NCBI GenBank assembly: GCA_963753615.1
Contig: CAVWCW010000003.1
Location: 372,001 to 436,000 of the forward strand
DNA length: 64,000 nt
Direction: 5' to 3'
Source of the DNA: CAVWCW01 sp963753615
GTDB taxonomy: Bacteria > Pseudomonadota > Gammaproteobacteria > Chromatiales > Chromatiaceae
Position numbers and translations under genes: made by a program. The notes beneath the pieces are model-generated. The model was not told where the DNA came from, ran no database searches, and saw only the letters and a program-made list of their open reading frames with translations. This document shows positions 39,214 to 48,685 of the stretch, one piece after another (the first letter of the stretch is position 1; each line of letters starts with the position of its first letter).

Positions 39214-39759
39214 TCAGCGCAGCCGCTTTCGGGTTTCAAGTTCGATCTGCAGGCTGGTGTCGGCATCGCCAAACCAGATCTGACTTTCCTGGATCGTGCA
39301 CTGCAACTGCATCTTGCGGGCGACCAGGGCGGCCAGTGCCTTGCCGGCATCCGCCGAGAGCGCGAATACCTCCAGGTTCTCCAACCCGCGCAGGGCTTCG
39401 CCGTGGTTCCGCCACCAGAGGTCGGCGCCGCGCCCGCCGTAGTTGTAGAGCAATACCCGGCGCGCCCGGCCGCAGGCCCGGCGCAGGCGCTTGGGGTCGG
39501 GTTGGCCGAGGTCGATCCAGAGTTCGACAGTCCCGGTTAGGTCCTTGCGCCAGAGTTCCGGTTCGTCGTCTGTGCTTAGGCCCTTGGTAAAGCTCAGTTG
39601 CGGATCGGCGTTGAGTGCGAACGCGAGCAGGCGCAGCATCATGCGCTCGTCGGTCTCCGAAGGGTGTCGCGCCAGGGTCAGGTCGTAGCGCTGGTAGTGG
39701 TGGCGATCCAGATCGGAAACCTGGAGTTCGGCCTTGAATACGGTGGCTTTCAGTGCCAC
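39214..39759 (-). CDS. yaeQ: YaeQ family protein
   Basis: 181 residues from a GTG start (MALKATVFKAELQVSDLDRH). Family hallmarks are the N terminus ALKATVFKAELQVSDLDRHH, then LARHPSETDERMMLRLLAFA and LWRKDLTGTVELWIDLGQPD with the following RLRRACGRA. Members have a restriction-endonuclease-like fold, and E. coli YaeQ was linked to hemolysin expression; its biochemical role is unsettled. It stands alone between unrelated genes. Confidence 0.93.
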   Translation of the reverse strand: MALKATVFKAELQVSDLDRHHYQRYDLTLARHPSETDERMMLRLLAFALNADPQLSFTKGLSTDDEPELWRKDLTGTVELWIDLGQPDPKRLRRACGRARRVLLYNYGGRGADLWWRNHGEALRGLENLEVFALSADAGKALAALVARKMQLQCTIQESQIWFGDADTSLQIELETRKRLR

Positions 39760-40056
39760 GGATCAGGCCGGGCGCCGGCCCGGTAGCCCGCGTTGTAGCG
39801 GGTGGCATGGGCGCCGTGTCCCTGGCGCAGGCGCCCGCGGTAGAACCCTTTGTTCGGGGGGTTGGCGTTCTTGGGTATCCGTCATGGCGGTTGCCGGTTG
39901 CAGCAGAAGCTCGCGCATTATGGCGCACTCGGCGGCGGCGGCCAAATTAGAGGTTATGCCGTAACGCCTCTCTCACTCAGTCCGCGAGCGGTGATGAACC
40001 TCCACTACGCCCGGCAATAGTAATGATAGCGGCGGGGTTGCCCCCGATATAACAGC

Positions 40057-41340
40057 CTAGCCGCAGTTGCAGTCGACTCCGAACATGCCTTTGAGGGCGA
40101 AAAAGAACAGCATCGCCATGACCGCCCCTGCAGGGATGGTGATCAGCCAGGATATGACGATGTTGGCTATCACCCGAAGGTCCAGGGCCGCCAGGCCGGA
40201 AGTGAGGCCCACACCCATCACCGCTCCCACCGCAATGTGCGTGGTCGACACCGGCAGCCCGGTCTTGGAGGCCAGCACCACGGTGGAGGCTGCCGCCAGG
40301 GTGGCGCAGTAGCCGCGCGATGGGGTCAGTTCCGTGATGTTGCTGCCGATGGTGCGCATCACCCGGTAACCCATGGTTGCCAAGCCGGTAATAATGCCAA
40401 CTCCACCCAGGGCCAGCACCCAGATCGGCAGATCCGCCTTCTGGCTTACTTCGCCGCCGGAGTTGACCAGACTGATGACCGCCGCCAGCGGGCCGATGCC
40501 GTTGGCCACGTCGTTGGAGCCGTGGGCGAACGCCATGGCGCAGGCGGTGAAGATCATCATCGGCACGAACACCCGCTCGACGCTGGCGTACCTGTATTCC
40601 TGGTCGGTTTCCTCAGACACCTTGATGCGGTCGATCAGCAACTTGCCGATCAGGGCCACCCCGATCCCGAATACCGTGGCGGCGATCAGGCTGCCGAATG
40701 GGGATAGGTCCAGGTTGAGGTGTTTGAGGCCCTTGAACATGGTCACCAGGCTGACGATCCAGCCGACCAGGAACACGTAGTAGGGGCCCCAGCGTCTGGC
40801 GTTCTCGAAAGGCTGCTCCGTGCGTATGATCAGCTTCTGTACGCTGAGCATCAGCAGGAAGGCGATGAATCCACCGAGCAGCGGCGAAACCACCCAACTG
40901 GCGACGATCTGGCCGATCTTTCCCCAATTTACGGAACTCATGCCGATGCCGACGGCCGCAAAGCCGACAAGACCGCCGATGATGCTGTGGGTTGTGGATA
41001 CCGGCCAACCGTTGGCGGAGGCGATCATCAGCCAGATGGCCGCCGCGAGCAGGGCGGCCAGCATGCCGAACACCAGAATTTCCGGGCTGCCGATGACCTG
41101 GGAAGGGTCGATAATGCCCTTGCGAATGGTTTTGGTGACCGAGCCACCCGCGATGAAGGCGCCGGCGAATTCGAAGATGGCGGCGATGATCACCGCCTGC
41201 TTTACTGAAATCGCCCCCGAACCCACCGAGGTGCCCATCGCGTTGGCTACGTCGTTGGCGCCGATGCCCCAGGTCATATAAAGACCGAAGACAATGGCGA
41301 GCACGAGGAAGACGGTGCCGTGTTGAGCAATGATCTCCAC
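40057..41340 (-). CDS. Inorganic phosphate transporter, Pit family
   Basis: 427 residues with about ten membrane helices. The duplicated Pit signatures are seen as GANDVANAMGTSVGSGAIS near the N terminus and HGSNDVANGIGPLAAVI in the second half, each followed later by PVSTTHSI or PVSTTHIAVG. It imports metal-phosphate with protons (or Na). It lies 20 bp downstream of a DUF47 (PhoU-like) gene, the usual Pit accessory partner, on the same strand. Confidence 0.93.
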   Translation of the reverse strand: MEIIAQHGTVFLVLAIVFGLYMTWGIGANDVANAMGTSVGSGAISVKQAVIIAAIFEFAGAFIAGGSVTKTIRKGIIDPSQVIGSPEILVFGMLAALLAAAIWLMIASANGWPVSTTHSIIGGLVGFAAVGIGMSSVNWGKIGQIVASWVVSPLLGGFIAFLLMLSVQKLIIRTEQPFENARRWGPYYVFLVGWIVSLVTMFKGLKHLNLDLSPFGSLIAATVFGIGVALIGKLLIDRIKVSEETDQEYRYASVERVFVPMMIFTACAMAFAHGSNDVANGIGPLAAVISLVNSGGEVSQKADLPIWVLALGGVGIITGLATMGYRVMRTIGSNITELTPSRGYCATLAAASTVVLASKTGLPVSTTHIAVGAVMGVGLTSGLAALDLRVIANIVISWLITIPAGAVMAMLFFFALKGMFGVDCNCG

Positions 41341-41360
41341 GGATTTTTCTCCTCAGGGGG

Positions 41361-42041
41361 TCAACGGGCGAGAAACAAGCGGAAGCGGATCACCAACTTC
41401 TCGGCGTAGTCGGCCAGGTCGTCGATCCAGTTGAACAGCTGGAACAAGAAAACCACTGAGGTGGGGTCCAGGTCCGCCCGATGCTGGAACAGATTGTGGG
41501 AGAGTTCAATGCCCATGGTGTCGGCATCGGTTTCGACCCGAATGGTCTTGGCGATCTGCTTTTGCACGTCTCCCACCACCGGCCCCTTGAAACCAGCCTC
41601 CACCAGGTCCTTAAGCGAATTGACCACCCCTCGGGCGTCCTCGCAGGCTTCGACGCAGCGTTGCGCGAGGTGGACGAGGGGCCGCTTCATGCCGTCGGGA
41701 ATCTGTAGCGGCAGTTCCACCATCAGGCCGAGGACATCCTGCGTGCGGTCAGCAATTGCTTCCTGCATCTCCAGCACGTCCAGCAGGTCGCGGCGGTCCA
41801 CCGGCATGAACATGCTCTTGGGCAGGCTGCTCTGAATTTCCTCGAAGATGGCGTCGGCCTCGACCTCCAGCTTGACCACCGCGCGTTGCAGATCCTTCAA
41901 AGTTTCTGTGTCTCCGGCCACGTAAGCCTCAACCGCAGGCGGCACCATGCGGGCGCATTCAGTGGCCAAATCCATGTGCTTCTTCATGGGTTTGATATAA
42001 GACTTGCCGAACAGCTTTTTGAATTTGATCGTGGTCGCCAT
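41361..42041 (-). CDS. DUF47/TIGR00153 PhoU-like protein, Pit accessory
   Basis: 226 residues from the ATG at 42041 (MATTIKFKKLFGKSYIKPM), preceded by GAGG; an ATG 21 bp earlier lacks an SD. Alpha-helical PhoU-like fold with the ExxxD/DxxxD-type metal motifs (KLEVEADAIFEEI; RVETDADTMGIEL). DUF47 proteins sit next to pit genes and are thought to regulate them. It forms an operon with pit and is divergent from the uspA gene. Confidence 0.9.
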   Translation of the reverse strand: MATTIKFKKLFGKSYIKPMKKHMDLATECARMVPPAVEAYVAGDTETLKDLQRAVVKLEVEADAIFEEIQSSLPKSMFMPVDRRDLLDVLEMQEAIADRTQDVLGLMVELPLQIPDGMKRPLVHLAQRCVEACEDARGVVNSLKDLVEAGFKGPVVGDVQKQIAKTIRVETDADTMGIELSHNLFQHRADLDPTSVVFLFQLFNWIDDLADYAEKLVIRFRLFLAR

Positions 42042-42402
42042 CAGCCTCGTATCCTCGGTCATTGTTGTTGGCACCGCACTAGGCTGCGTGCGGCTGCGGT
42101 TTAGCGTATTGGCCCGTTGAACCGAGCCGTAGAATGCGCTTAGGGAAACGTCTATTATGTTACAGTACGGTCTCTTTTTTGTTGCGAAACTGTTACACTC
42201 GCCATCAGGGTTTTCCCTGATGGGGGTGTCAGGCGTGAAATCGAGGGCGGTGAGTATTGCGAAACGGTTTGGCCCGGGACTGTTGCGTTGGACCGGTCTG
42301 AGGCCTTGGTTCAGGCCCTGAATCAGACAAAATGGGATTTGCAGGCGCAGAAAATGACGGTATTTTCTCCATCGATTTAATTTCGCAGCGGAGCAGACAA
42401 CA
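42042..42402. promoter_or_regulatory. Divergent promoter region between DUF47-pit and uspA
   Basis: 361 bp without a gene. An AT-richer core at 42145-42200 contains TGTTACAG and CTGTTACA half-sites around a T6 run. It should hold promoters for both directions, but no clean Pho box (CTGTCAT repeats 11 bp apart) was found. Confidence 0.45.
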
Positions 42403-42864
42403 ATGACAGAAAAAGCGAAAAAGCAGCCGATCCTGGTGCCGGTGGACTTCTCCTCCCACGCCGAAGCGGCCTTGGTGCACGCCGCTAAGATAGCAGGCTG
42501 CTTGGCGGTGCCATTGATCGTGTTGCACGTGGTGCATGATCCCGGAACCATGCCGGGTTACTACGCCAAGGCGTCGAAGAAGAAGTTCATCACCCACATC
42601 GAAGACGCGGCGCGGGAGATGCTGGATGAGTTTCTCGACACGAGTCGAAAAAAGGAGCCCGAGTTGAAGGCTCTCAAGTCGGCTTCAAGCGCCTTGGTGC
42701 TGGGGTTACCGGTGTCCCGAATCCTCGAAGTGGCGAAGAACGAGAATGCGGCGATGATCATCATGGGCAGCAAGGGTGCGACCGGCCTCAAGCACCTGCT
42801 GGTGGGCTCGATCGCCGAGCAGGTCGTGCATCTGGCGCCGATTCCGGTCACCATCGTTAAATAG
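42403..42864 (+). CDS. Universal stress protein, UspA family
   Basis: 153 residues. USP fold: ILVPVDFSSHAEAALVHAAK at the N terminus (Asp of the ATP site), an inserted helical segment at about 50-85, and the ATP-binding motif GSKGATGLKHLLVGSIAEQV (G-x2-G-x9-GS) near the C terminus, ending PIPVTIVK. It is therefore the ATP-binding class. The CGGAG upstream of the ATG is a good SD. It is divergent from the Pit operon and upstream of the Na/Pi transporter gene. Confidence 0.92.
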   Translation: MTEKAKKQPILVPVDFSSHAEAALVHAAKIAGCLAVPLIVLHVVHDPGTMPGYYAKASKKKFITHIEDAAREMLDEFLDTSRKKEPELKALKSASSALVLGLPVSRILEVAKNENAAMIIMGSKGATGLKHLLVGSIAEQVVHLAPIPVTIVK

Positions 42865-42892
42865 AAATAGAGCGGTTAGCCCGCTGCCATGT

Positions 42893-43015
42893 TAGGGAAA
42901 CGTCGAGTATTAGGCGTTTCCCGTGCGGGGACGGACACCTCGCCATTCGTGATCGCTTGACGCGATCAGAATCAAGGCCTTCGGAAGCAGAGTTTTCGAA
43001 AGCCGGGCTGAAAGA
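42893..43015 (-). repeat. Dispersed ~100-bp intergenic repeat, copy 2
   Basis: The reverse complement aligns end to end with 50818-50925. It shares CGGCTTTCGAAAACT at one end and CCCGCACGGGAAACGC (perfect, 16 bp) at the other, with a diverged middle. It lies in the gene-free stretch 42865-43279, the rest of which shows no coding frame. Confidence 0.7.
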
Positions 43016-43279
43016 AACCAAGGGCGGCAAGTTTCAGCGTTTCCCCGGCTGCACCACCGTACCCGCTTCGGGTATGCAAGAGAAGAGACCCAGGCCTGCC
43101 TGGGGCTTTAGCGTGATGACGGGGATTTTAGAGCACCAGGGTGCGAGTCGGGTCGGTGACATAGAATCAGCGCTCGACACCTCATATCTATCCATAGAGT
43201 GTTACGTCAGTATTTCGTTACTTGGCAACCATGAGGTTCATGACGGTCGCCGGCAAAACAACAATCGAGGTTAGCTAGC

Positions 43280-45074
43280 ATGCAAATATCTTCTCTGATC
43301 CGTATCGATCCAAATCTAAGGGTCCCGCCTGTTGCTCGCCCTGGGCGGCCTCGCACTGACCGTGGCAGCGCCCGCGTTTGCCGATGCCAAGGCGGAGGCG
43401 GGGCTCGACTGGGGCATCATGGCGATGCAACTGTTCGGCGGCCTGGCGCTGTTCCTGTTCGGCATGGAGCAGATGTCCGACGCCCTCAAGGCGGTGGCCG
43501 GCGAGCGCATGAAGAACATCCTCGCCAAGCTCACCACCAACCGCTTCATGGGGGCCATTACCGGCGCCTTCGTCACCGCGGTGATCCAATCCTCGTCGGT
43601 GACCACCGTGCTGGTGGTGGGCTTCATCACCGCCGGCCTGATGACCCTGGCCCAGTCCATCGGCGTAATCATGGGCGCCAATATCGGCACCACCATCACC
43701 GCCCAGATTGTCGCCTTCAAGGTCACGAAGGCGGCGCTGCTGATGATCGCCGTGGGCTTTTTCATGCTCTTCGCCTCCAAGGGCGAGCGTACCAAGCAGT
43801 ACGGCGCGATGCTGATGGGCCTGGGCCTGATCTTCTTCGGCATGAGCGTGATGAGCGACGCCATGGCGCCCCTGCGCAGCTACCAGCCGTTCCTGGACCT
43901 GATGGTGAGCATGGAGAACCCGTTCATCGGTATCCTCGTGGCCGCGGCCTTTACCGGCCTGGTCCAGTCCTCGTCCGCCACCACGGGCATCGTCATCGTC
44001 ATGGCCAGCCAGGGCTTCATCACCCTGCCGGCGGGCATCGCCCTGGCGTTCGGCGCCAATATCGGCACCTGCGTCACCGCCATGCTGGCTTCCATCGGCA
44101 AACCCAGGGAAGCGGTGCGGGCCGCGGTGGTGCACGTCATGTTCAATGTGGCGGGCGTGTTGGTCTGGCTACCGTTTATAACTTGGTTGGCCGGCGTGGT
44201 CACTTCGATCTCCCCGTCGCACCCGGAGCTCGATGGAATCCAGCGCCTGGCGGCGGAAACCCCGCGTCAGATCGCCAATGCACACACCATCTTCAATATC
44301 GCCAACACCTTTATATTCATCTGGTTCACGAGCCAGATCGCGCGGCTGGTGGAGCGCCTGGTGCCGGATCGGGCCCTGGAAGAGGAAGGCCTGATCGTGC
44401 GCACCAAGTACCTGGACGATGAACTGCTGTCGACACCCTCGCTGGCCCTGGACCGGGTGCGGCTGGAGATTCTGCACATGGGCGAGACGGTGGACGAAAT
44501 GCTCAAGTCCATCATGCCGGCCATTATCAAAGGCAATCGCGACAGTTTGGAAAATATCGCCCGCATGGACGATCAGGTGGACATACTGCATGCGAACATC
44601 ATCAGTTACCTGGGCCGGATCAGTAAACAGAGCCTTACCGATGCCGAGACCAAGGAGTTCCTGCGCCTGATGGAAGCGACGGGCGACTTGGAGAACATCG
44701 GCGATATTATCGAGACCAATCTCGTGGCTTCGGGCCACGCGCGGATCGACCAGGGGGTGTCGGTGAGCTCACCGACCCAGGAAGTGCTGAACGGCTTCCA
44801 AAAGGCGATTACCAAAGCGGTGGAGTCCGCGGTGATGGCGGTGTCCCAGCGCAATGAACTGGCCGCCCAGACGGTAGTCTCGATGAAGGACGAGATTACC
44901 CGTCTAGCCGATTCCGCGGCTATACACGAGGCCCAGCGCCTGGTGGCCGAGGAACCGAACCGAATCCCGGCCTATACCATCGAGATGGATATCATCGAAA
45001 AGCAGAAGCGCATCTATTACTTCGCCAAGCGCATGGCCAAGACCGTGATGCCCGAGGCGGCGAGCGCCGGCTGA
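43280..45074 (+). CDS. Na/Pi-cotransporter (NptA/YjbB family) with PhoU-like C-terminal domain, frameshifted near 43323
   Basis: About 597 residues. The ATG at 43280 (SD GAGG) begins MQISSLIRIDPNLRV. Dropping one C from the CCC at about 43323 continues RLLLALGGLALTVAAPAFA, a good signal/first helix; as written, only a TTG at 43332 opens the long frame. Two Na/Pi repeats follow with QSSS motifs (TAVIQSSSVTTVLVVGF; TGLVQSSSATTGIVIVMA) and GANIGTTITA/GANIGTCVTA. The cytoplasmic C-terminal third (about 350-580) is PhoU-like helical. It probably imports or exports phosphate. The frameshift may be a sequencing error. Confidence 0.87.
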
Positions 45075-45092
45075 GCCGGCCTTTGCCCGGAG

Positions 45093-45117
45093 CCGCGGTG
45101 CTTATGCACCGCGGTTT
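45093..45117 (+). terminator. Hairpin terminator after the Na/Pi transporter gene
   Basis: Perfect 9-bp stem CCGCGGTGC/GCACCGCGG with a TTAT loop, then TTT. The T run is short, so termination may be partial, and the next gene starts 28 bp later. Confidence 0.65.
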
Positions 45118-45144
45118 CCCGCGTGCGTTGTTGAGGGCCGGCTT

Positions 45145-45432
45145 GTGAACCCGGATTTGCGGGGTGTGGCCTATCTGCGTCCCTGGATACTTGGCGGTGG
45201 CGTCTGGTTGCTGGTCGGCCTGGTCATCCTGCTGGACTATCGGCGCCTGCCCGACCCGAGCTATTTGTACGAACTTTGGCTGCTTCTCAGCGTGCTGTGG
45301 CTTGAGTTTCCCTTCGCCGGTCTCTATAGCTGCCTGCGCTGGGGGCGCTACGGGCGAGTGCCGGGCCTGGTGCTGATGGCTCTGGCCCCGCCGATGCTAC
45401 TGCACTTTATTGTTTTCTTCATGATCCGCTAG
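45145..45432 (+). CDS. Small membrane protein of unknown function
   Basis: 95 residues from a GTG start with GAGGG upstream. Three predicted helices at about 14-32, 42-62 and 73-94 (WILGGGVWLLVGLVILLDY; LWLLLSVLWLEFPFAG; VLMALAPPMLLHFIVFFMI). No recognised family. It stands between the Na/Pi transporter and the CHAD-protein gene on the same strand. Confidence 0.65.
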   Translation: MNPDLRGVAYLRPWILGGGVWLLVGLVILLDYRRLPDPSYLYELWLLLSVLWLEFPFAGLYSCLRWGRYGRVPGLVLMALAPPMLLHFIVFFMIR

Positions 45433-45564
45433 TCTGAATCGGGCCGCCCGCGCGATTTTGCCCGACCGGGAATTACGGTATGATCGGGCGGAACCAAGCC
45501 GGCATTATAGGCGTGGTCGCCGCAGCGCCTGAATAATAAGTAACTTTACATGGAGAAGCCCCTG

Positions 45565-46512
45565 ATGCCGAAAAAGTCCAAGACGCCGGCGCCTATCACC
45601 ACCGATCAGACGGTCAGCGAGGCCTTCCAGGCCATCCTCCGGCACAACTACGATTATCTGGTGCAGTGGGAACAGGTCGCACGTGACTGGCAGCACATCG
45701 AGGGGGTGCACCAGGTGCGGGTTTCGTTCCGGCGCATCCGCTCGGCATTTTCCGCCTTTCGCGAAGCAGTGCCCAAAGACGCAAGCGCTTATTGGTCGGA
45801 GCAGACCCGCTGGCTCGCCAGCGAACTCGGCCCGGCTCGGGATCTGGACGTATTCATCGACGAGGGCCTGGGGCCGATCCGCGGGTTGCTGCCTTTACCC
45901 GGCGAGGACCGGATGATGGCGCTCGCTGAGGAACACCGCGCCGAGGCCTATAACCGGGTGCGGGCCATGCTGGACAGCGACCGCTATGCCGAGTTTCGGC
46001 GCGACTTTCCCAACTGGGTGGATACCGCTCCCTGGGAACAGGCGGAGCTGAAGAAGAAACAGGCGAAGCGGCTGCACTCGGCGGTGCTGCCGTTCTCGCG
46101 CAAGCTGCTCGATCGTCTGGAACGGCAGGTGCTGGAATCGGGCAGTAACGTGGACAAATACGCACCCGAGCAGATGCACCAGTTGCGCATCGAGTGCAAG
46201 AAGCTGCGCTATGGGGCCGAGTTTTTCATGCCGATTATCCCCGGCCTGGACCAATTCATCCGTCACATGAAGGGCCTGCAGGACCTCCTTGGGGTGATGA
46301 ACGATGTCGCCGTAATGAAGGGGCTGTTGCAGGATCTGCTGAAAGGCGGGGTTGATGCGGAAGTGGCGCAGTACGCGGGCGGTCTGGTTGGTTGGCGCAC
46401 CCGCCAGTTTCACGAACTGCTCGATTCCTTCGACGACCGCTGGGACGAGTTCACCCAGGCCAAGCACCCCTGGTGGAACAAGAGCAACAAGAAAAGCGAA
46501 AGCGAGGCGTGA
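45565..46512 (+). CDS. CHAD domain protein
   Basis: 315 residues from the ATG at 45565 (MPKKSKTPAPITTDQ), which has GGAG ten bases upstream; an ATG at 45550 overlaps that SD. The all-helical CHAD domain spans nearly the whole protein, with two repeats carrying conserved His and basic residues: HQVRVSFRRIRSAFSAF (about 52-68) and HQLRIECKKLRYGAEFF (about 206-222), plus LGPARDLDVFID and LQDLLGVMNDVAVM. CHAD proteins bind polyphosphate and associate with polyP granules. No CYTH domain is fused here. The phosphate-transporter context supports a polyP role. Confidence 0.92.
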   Translation: MPKKSKTPAPITTDQTVSEAFQAILRHNYDYLVQWEQVARDWQHIEGVHQVRVSFRRIRSAFSAFREAVPKDASAYWSEQTRWLASELGPARDLDVFIDEGLGPIRGLLPLPGEDRMMALAEEHRAEAYNRVRAMLDSDRYAEFRRDFPNWVDTAPWEQAELKKKQAKRLHSAVLPFSRKLLDRLERQVLESGSNVDKYAPEQMHQLRIECKKLRYGAEFFMPIIPGLDQFIRHMKGLQDLLGVMNDVAVMKGLLQDLLKGGVDAEVAQYAGGLVGWRTRQFHELLDSFDDRWDEFTQAKHPWWNKSNKKSESEA

Positions 46513-46610
46513 CCGCGGCTGCCGCTATAACTCAACGCAATCAGCGCGTATCCGAGGGTGTTGGGTCAGGATTTTCGACCCGGGCGCCAAGCCGATGACG
46601 GCGGAGCACT

Positions 46611-48653
46611 ATGGCAAAAGATAAGCAAGCGCAAACGGCCAAGGGTAAAGCAGGTGGTGGAAAGCTTGCCCGGCGCCAGAGAGCGATCGGGGCCGGCCTG
46701 GAAAAGCTGGGCAAGAAATTCGAGAAAATACATGACCGGCAGAAGCGGTTGCGCCGACAGGGGCGTGACCGTAAGCACGAGAACCTCGCTTTCGCCCGTG
46801 AACTGCGCAAGCTGCAACGCAAGACCAATGGGCTACTGGACCAGCTCTCCGGGCTCAAGGCAGACGGCCGGCGCATGGAACAGCGCATGGCCGCCGATCT
46901 CCTAAGCGCGGGCGAGGTGAGCGCTTCGCTGGCCAGCTATGACAGCCGGCTCGCGATTACCGATCTACGGCTGGAAAAATTGCAGGGCCGCGGGCGTGAG
47001 CTAGAGCGGTTGGGCCTGCAGATGAGCGGCCGTGCCGACGCCTTGGAGCGCCACATTCGCGTCATGCAGGAGGAACTCCGCAGCTATACCCAGGCCGCCA
47101 GCGAGGCGCTTACCCTGCCCGTCGAGTCGGAACAGGCGCGGGATGCGGAGGCGCCCGAGGTGGTTAACGGCTCCGCGAACGGTGAAGGGCGCCCTTCCGG
47201 CAACGGACAGGGCTCCAATGTGTTGGCCTTTCGTAAAGCTGAGCAGGGGGAGGCCGGGATCGATGAACGCCTGCTCGAGGATCTGGATAAAAGAATCTCC
47301 GGGCTGGAGCGGCTAGCCGGAGGACTGGACGAGCGGATTCAGGGCTTCGGCCTGGCCATGCGCGATCTGGAGGACGGCCAGCGCCAGCTTCGGGGCGAGC
47401 AGGAGAGCATCCGGCAGTGGCTTGAGCACCAGGGGGAGGAACTGTTTGCCGGACAGGACGCCCTGCGGGCTCAGACCGCGCGACTGGATTCCGATCTCCA
47501 GGAGCTGAGCCAGATCCGGAGTGCAGACCGCGAGATCCTGACCCGTCTCGACCGCGACAGCGGCGACTGGGCTGAACGCATCGATCGCCTGGAGCGGCAG
47601 TTGGCCGCCTCCGACTCCAGGGCGCAGGACCTGGCCGGTCAGGTCGAGGGGCTCGAATCCACGGCACACGCGCTCAGGAGCGATGCGGAACAACGGCTGG
47701 ATGAGAGCCGTTCGTTGCTGGATCGGACCGCCAATCTGGACCGGGGCGTGGAACAGGTACGGGCGGTCGGCAGCGAGCTCCAGAAGCGTATCGGGGCGTT
47801 GGACGCGGCCGACGGGCGGCTGAAGAAGGGGCATCGGGAACTGGCCGAATGGACTGGCGCTATGAGCGCGGAATCCGCCGCCATGGCCGGCCGCCAGCGC
47901 CGGCTCGGCCTCGGGCTGGGTTTGCTGGGGTTGTTGCTGCTGGGGCTGGCAATTGCGGGCTACTGGCTCTTCGACAGCCGCTTCGAGCGCCAGACCCGGA
48001 CCTTCGCCCAGGACCTGGCGGAGTTGCAGCAGGGGCTGGAGGCCGGGGAAGACCGACTCGACGTCCAAGCTGCGGAGCTGAAGCGCGTCGCGCAAGCCGG
48101 CGAGGCGTCGGCCGGCAGCGTGAATGGAATCGATAAAGTCGATGGCCTATTCGGCTCCGAATACCATCTGTTGATTGCGCAGCGCCAGGACCTCGGAATG
48201 GTACAAGGTGAGTTGGAGGAACTGCGAGCCGAGCAGGGGCGACTGTTGGCCCGGGCGGAGCGCATGGAGGAAGCGCTCAAGGAATTCGACGCGCGGCAGG
48301 GTTCTCTGAGCTCCGGGGTAATTGCGCCAGCGCCGTCCGCACCGGCGCCGGATGGAGTGCTCGGCCCCGACTGGATCGCGGCCCAGGACCCGGCCGGCTA
48401 TACCATCCAGATCGTTGCCGCTCACGACCCCAAGGTCATTGCGCGCACCGTCCAGGCGCAAGCCTATTCCGTCGACCTGGCCCAGTACCGGCGTCTGCGC
48501 AACGGGCGCGACTGGTATGTGCTGGTTCACGGGAGCTATCCGGACCTGAAGGCGGCCCTGGCCGCCCTGGGTCGGCTGCCGGCGGCGGTTCAGAAACACG
48601 GGCCCTGGATCCGGAGCTTCGGCTCCGTTCAGCGGCAACTGGCTCGCCGCTGA
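46611..48653 (+). CDS. Coiled-coil membrane protein with C-terminal SPOR-like domain
   Basis: 680 residues. A basic N terminus (MAKDKQAQTAKGKAGGGKLA) is followed by an extended cytoplasmic coiled coil (about 25-425). One transmembrane helix (LLGLLLLGLAIAGYWLF, about 438-454) and a second coiled-coil stretch (about 460-560) come next. A SPOR-like domain lies at about 585-678 (DPAGYTIQIVAAHDPKVIAR, NGRDWYVLVHGSYPD). SPOR domains bind denuded peptidoglycan at division sites, so the protein could link an internal scaffold to septal wall. SD GGAG precedes the ATG. The assignment of the SPOR domain is by pattern only. Confidence 0.75.
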   Translation: MAKDKQAQTAKGKAGGGKLARRQRAIGAGLEKLGKKFEKIHDRQKRLRRQGRDRKHENLAFARELRKLQRKTNGLLDQLSGLKADGRRMEQRMAADLLSAGEVSASLASYDSRLAITDLRLEKLQGRGRELERLGLQMSGRADALERHIRVMQEELRSYTQAASEALTLPVESEQARDAEAPEVVNGSANGEGRPSGNGQGSNVLAFRKAEQGEAGIDERLLEDLDKRISGLERLAGGLDERIQGFGLAMRDLEDGQRQLRGEQESIRQWLEHQGEELFAGQDALRAQTARLDSDLQELSQIRSADREILTRLDRDSGDWAERIDRLERQLAASDSRAQDLAGQVEGLESTAHALRSDAEQRLDESRSLLDRTANLDRGVEQVRAVGSELQKRIGALDAADGRLKKGHRELAEWTGAMSAESAAMAGRQRRLGLGLGLLGLLLLGLAIAGYWLFDSRFERQTRTFAQDLAELQQGLEAGEDRLDVQAAELKRVAQAGEASAGSVNGIDKVDGLFGSEYHLLIAQRQDLGMVQGELEELRAEQGRLLARAERMEEALKEFDARQGSLSSGVIAPAPSAPAPDGVLGPDWIAAQDPAGYTIQIVAAHDPKVIARTVQAQAYSVDLAQYRRLRNGRDWYVLVHGSYPDLKAALAALGRLPAAVQKHGPWIRSFGSVQRQLARR

Positions 48654-48685
48654 GGCGGTCATCCACCTGATTTCGAGGAGCCGCG

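Noticed and set aside
42145..42200. Pho boxes in the pit-uspA intergenic region
   Set aside because: TGTTACA-type half-sites are present, but no 11-bp spaced CTGTCAT repeats.
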